The position numbers were made by a program, and so were the translations under genes. A stretch of 55,235 bases of DNA from Tritrichomonas musculus (lineage: Eukaryota; Parabasalia; Tritrichomonadida; Tritrichomonadidae): the NCBI GenBank assembly GCA_039105265.1, contig JAPFFF010000109.1, forward strand, positions 1 through 55,235, in the 5' to 3' direction. The notes beneath the pieces are model-generated. The model saw only the letters and a program-made list of their open reading frames with translations. It did no database searches and was not told the DNA's origin. This document shows positions 53,291 to 55,235 of the stretch, piece after piece; position 1 is the first letter of the stretch, and each line of letters begins with the position of its first letter.

Positions 53291-53568
53291 CTACATGTTT
53301 TTCCTCATAAGCTACCTTTTTCCTCATAAGCTACCTTTTTCCTCATAAGCTACCTTTTTCCTCATAAGCTACCTTTTTCCTCATAAGCTACCTTTTTCCT
53401 CATAAGCTACCTTTTTCCTCATAAGCTACCTTTTTCCTCATAAGCTACCTTTTTCCTCATAAGCTACCTTTTTCCTCATAAGCTACCTTTTTCCTCATAA
53501 GCTACCTTTTTCCTCATAAGCTACCTTTTTCCTCATAAGCTACCTCATTCTTCATAAGCTACCTTTTT
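53291..53568. repeat. 19-bp minisatellite, about 14 copies
   Basis: Fourteen tandem copies of CCTCATAAGCTACCTTTTT, the middle twelve identical, the first and last degenerate. It lies between the convergent 3' ends of the 141-residue gene and the 92-residue gene, and the right edge overlaps the last few codons of the latter. The period (19) is not a multiple of 3, so it is not a coding repeat. Near identity of the copies implies recent expansion. Confidence 0.95.
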
Positions 53569-53823
53569 GCTTTCATACAACATTATTTTTTCCTTCATAC
53601 TTTGTACTTCTCTTTTCTTTCTTTCACGATATGCCTTTTGCTGTTGTTTACGTGCTTCATTTCGTTCTTCAACTGTTGCATACTTTTGCTTTCTACCACG
53701 TTTTTCTGTTGTTTCAGTTTTTGCAGTATCAATATTTTTGAGGTTGTTGTTACTCTTGGACTTCTTCAACTTCTTGATGATAGCTGTTTCCTTGAACTCA
53801 CCCAAATCTAAATTTTGGCTCAT
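53545..53823 (-). CDS. Small basic bZIP-like protein of the Polinton
   Basis: 92 residues from MSQNLDLGEF at 53,823; the longer frame to 53,958 would overlap the divergent gene and its promoter. Seen: a basic region at 41-78, KRGRKQKYATVEERNEARKQ followed by QQKAYRERKKREVQ. The GRK-x-KYAT-x-EER...Y-x-x-x-K pattern is common in small proteins of Polintons and related viruses and resembles the basic part of bZIP proteins. There is no clear leucine zipper. Inferred: DNA-binding or regulatory. Its last codons fall in the 19-bp minisatellite, so the C-terminus may differ between copies. Confidence 0.6.
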   Translation of the reverse strand: MSQNLDLGEFKETAIIKKLKKSKSNNNLKNIDTAKTETTEKRGRKQKYATVEERNEARKQQQKAYRERKKREVQSMKEKIMLYESKKVAYEE

Positions 53824-53882
53824 GATTTCATTCGAGAAAAAAAATTGAATTATTTTTGAAAATTGAATATTCGCAAACAAAA

Positions 53883-53893
53883 TCACTTCATTT
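53883..53893 (+). promoter_or_regulatory. Double Initiator before the 123-residue gene
   Basis: TCACTTCATTT contains two overlapping matches to TCA+1Py(T/A) (53,883 and 53,888), 15 and 10 bases before the ATG at 53,900. The 76-bp gap to the divergent 92-residue gene must also serve that gene, for which no clean match is seen. Confidence 0.5.
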
Positions 53894-53899
53894 TTTAAA

Positions 53900-54271
53900 A
53901 TGTCGCGTTCTGGAAATGACTTCAAAGAATTCCAAAAACAGCAAAAGCTAGCTATCAAAAATGCTCATGTTGAAATAGCCAATGCTATTAAAGAGGTGAT
54001 ATTTCTGTTCAACCAAAAAATAATAAACTCGACATCATCTAATGTCTGCACCATCTATGACCCTTTGATACAAGCAAACATGAACAAGATTGCTGAAGCA
54101 CTTACTCAAATGAATCTCACTACCTGCGAGGTTTTTCATAAAAAGATTCCTCAATCTACAACACCAAAATCTATTGGCTTTCACGTGCCTATAGTGCCTG
54201 ACTCGCAAGAGACACAAGAAGAAGATGATGAAGATGAACAAGAAGCTTCATCTCCAAAAGACAAGGAGTAA
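53900..54271 (+). CDS. Small acidic-tailed Polinton protein, unknown
   Basis: 123 residues, intact, not recognised. Seen: a helical N-terminal two thirds (FKEFQKQQKLAIKNAHVEIA, then a second helix around 68-82) and a very acidic C-terminal tail (about 101-123, EEDDEDEQE). It is divergent from the 92-residue basic gene and convergent with the 174-residue gene, 53 bp away. The pairing of an acidic-tailed and a basic small protein head to head is suggestive of partners, but nothing in the sequence proves it. Confidence 0.55.
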   Translation: MSRSGNDFKEFQKQQKLAIKNAHVEIANAIKEVIFLFNQKIINSTSSNVCTIYDPLIQANMNKIAEALTQMNLTTCEVFHKKIPQSTTPKSIGFHVPIVPDSQETQEEDDEDEQEASSPKDKE

Positions 54272-54324
54272 GAGTAAAAAAATAATTACTTCTAATTTTA
54301 AGTTTTTTTTATATATGTCTTTTT

Positions 54325-54849
54325 TTATACTATGCAATATTTTAAGCATACATGATAATTATTAACAAGCTCATTATATTCTTTATTATATACTTGTTTC
54401 AAGTCAATGACTACCTCTCCATTATCTTTAATAATCTTAATAGCATCTATTTTTCTTATTGGATTGCTCTTAGCTGCACAACATCCAACATCTTCATTAA
54501 GTTGTACTTCAACCTCACTAACATGTAGTATTGCTTTGATGATGTTGCTAAGAGATTCAATAGGTACTATGATGCATTTCTTTGATATAATGTTAGCTAG
54601 TAGTGCTTTGTCTTGATTAAGTAGTATTTGTGCATATGCTTCAAGTATAACATTACGTACATCTGGTTCAACTTCAACAGGTTCAGTTTGCACTCCAATG
54701 TCTCTTGTAATAACAATGTCTTCCTTGCCATCATCTCTCTTATTAATAATAATGTTGTTGTTGATGTTTGATGTAGATGATGCAGCTGCTGATGGTTCTA
54801 AAGATACATTTGCTTGAACTCCATTGGTTGTACCCCTCTTCTTAATCAT
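54325..54849 (-). CDS. Polinton protein of 174 residues, unknown
   Basis: 174 residues, intact, family not recognised. Seen: a low-complexity Ser/Asn N-terminus (about 15-40, SAAASSTSNINNN); an acidic hinge (IGVQTEPVEVEPD); then a compact alpha/beta-looking region (about 65-174) with several cysteines (VGCCAAK near 123-129). It lies between the 123-residue gene (convergent) and the partial gene at the window edge (same strand, about 21 bp away). No Initiator is evident. The poly-Asn tract suggests a flexible N-terminal arm on a small folded domain. Confidence 0.55.
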   Translation of the reverse strand: MIKKRGTTNGVQANVSLEPSAAASSTSNINNNIIINKRDDGKEDIVITRDIGVQTEPVEVEPDVRNVILEAYAQILLNQDKALLANIISKKCIIVPIESLSNIIKAILHVSEVEVQLNEDVGCCAAKSNPIRKIDAIKIIKDNGEVVIDLKQVYNKEYNELVNNYHVCLKYCIV

Positions 54850-54870
54850 TTAGGTTGGGAAAAAATAGGC

Positions 54871-55235
54871 TTAAAGTACTAAGTCTAGCTGTTCTCCAAT
54901 AAACATGTCAAATGACTCAATTTGATATTTCTGCTTGAGAGCATCGATTTTTGGTTTATGACTTGTAGGAGCAGCTGCAATGGAGTAGTTGTAGTATTTG
55001 ATTCCTTATGTAGAACTCTTCGAAATCTTCAGTTATTTTTCTCCTTGAGTTAGGCTTAATAAATATTGAGTCAAGATCAAGTTCTTTGAGCTTATCTGGA
55101 TAAAATCTGTGGCACTTGTCTTTTACCTTGATTGAGACATAGAGTACTTTGCCTAAATAACTCCATTCTCCTGTTTTCATTGGGTACTTGTCACAAAGTA
55201 TCGAGAAATTACATTGTTTAGTATTTGGAGCACAT
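54871..55235 (-). pseudogene. Partial Polinton gene at window edge, looks broken
   Basis: Coding-type sequence on the minus strand enters from beyond the right edge and ends near 54,871. Recognisable stretches include KTGEWSYLGKVLYVSIKVKD and LDLDSIFIKPNSRRK. The family is not recognised. The 5' part lies outside the window. The reading frame looks disrupted (about one break), so it is recorded as a relic of a once longer gene. Confidence 0.45.

Larger units (their letters stand above)
38987..55235. mobile_element. Polinton/Maverick element, left 16 kb
   Basis: Seen: protein-primed family B DNA polymerase, two giant proteins sharing a module, a small penton-like candidate, coiled-coil and small basic proteins, densely packed on both strands, preceded by a distinct GC-richer end segment. 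The first bases AGTAGTATATACGAG suit the AG start usual for this class. Known: Polintons carry polymerase, retrovirus-like integrase, packaging ATPase, protease and capsid genes. Only the polymerase is certain here, the others presumably lying right of the window. It looks largely whole and young, with about one break visible in the part shown. The right terminal repeat is outside the window. Confidence 0.85.

Noticed and set aside
53824-53958. N-terminal extension of the 92-residue basic protein
   Set aside because: It would run through the divergent promoter and into the 123-residue gene.

Overview
The window looks like nuclear DNA of a parabasalid protist, most likely a trichomonad (Trichomonas or Tritrichomonas type). 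Four things point there. The DNA is AT-rich with long intronless genes. There is a Maverick/Polinton-type element and a MULE transposase. One gene encodes a surface protein with GG[A/C]I beta-helix repeats, like the Pmp-like proteins known from Trichomonas. Four genes have a TCA+1Py(T/A) motif 10-15 bases before the start codon, which is the trichomonad Initiator. I cannot settle the species from sequence alone.

Region 1 (1 to about 32,350) is one very large structure. A MULE-family transposase gene (6,094-8,109, minus) sits between two satellite arrays built from the same 30-bp unit in opposite orientation: a left arm of at least 5.9 kb that runs off the window, and a right arm of about 23.8 kb. 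This is the layout of a Foldback (FB/NOF-like) transposon, whose long terminal inverted repeats are themselves tandem repeats. Two unit subfamilies (a = CGAGAACTGCAG type, b = CTACAACTGCAATT type) follow the same order outward from the gene in both arms (a, b, a). The right arm also carries recent large duplications (4,369-bp and 944-bp offsets) and smaller higher-order modules. The long open frames on both strands here are a by-product of a 30-bp (10-codon) period and are not annotated as genes.

Region 2 (about 32,350-38,985) is ordinary, partly decayed host DNA. An AT-rich spacer is followed by one intact gene for a large single-pass surface protein (33,427-36,210, minus). Another AT-rich spacer follows, then decayed coding relics, a fragment of a cysteine-rich surface-protein gene, and the C-terminal part of a pogo/jerky-type (DDE_1) transposase abutting it.

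Region 3 (about 38,987 to the right edge) is the left 16 kb of a Polinton/Maverick element. It has a GC-richer terminal segment, two very large proteins that share a module, a small penton-like candidate, protein-primed DNA polymerase B with a possible OTU/papain-like N-terminal domain, a proline-rich coiled-coil protein, and a cluster of small genes on both strands split by a 19-bp minisatellite. Most reading frames look whole, so the copy looks young; about one break is visible, in the gene at the right edge. The integrase, packaging ATPase, protease and major capsid genes expected of this family are not recognised in the window and would lie beyond the right edge.
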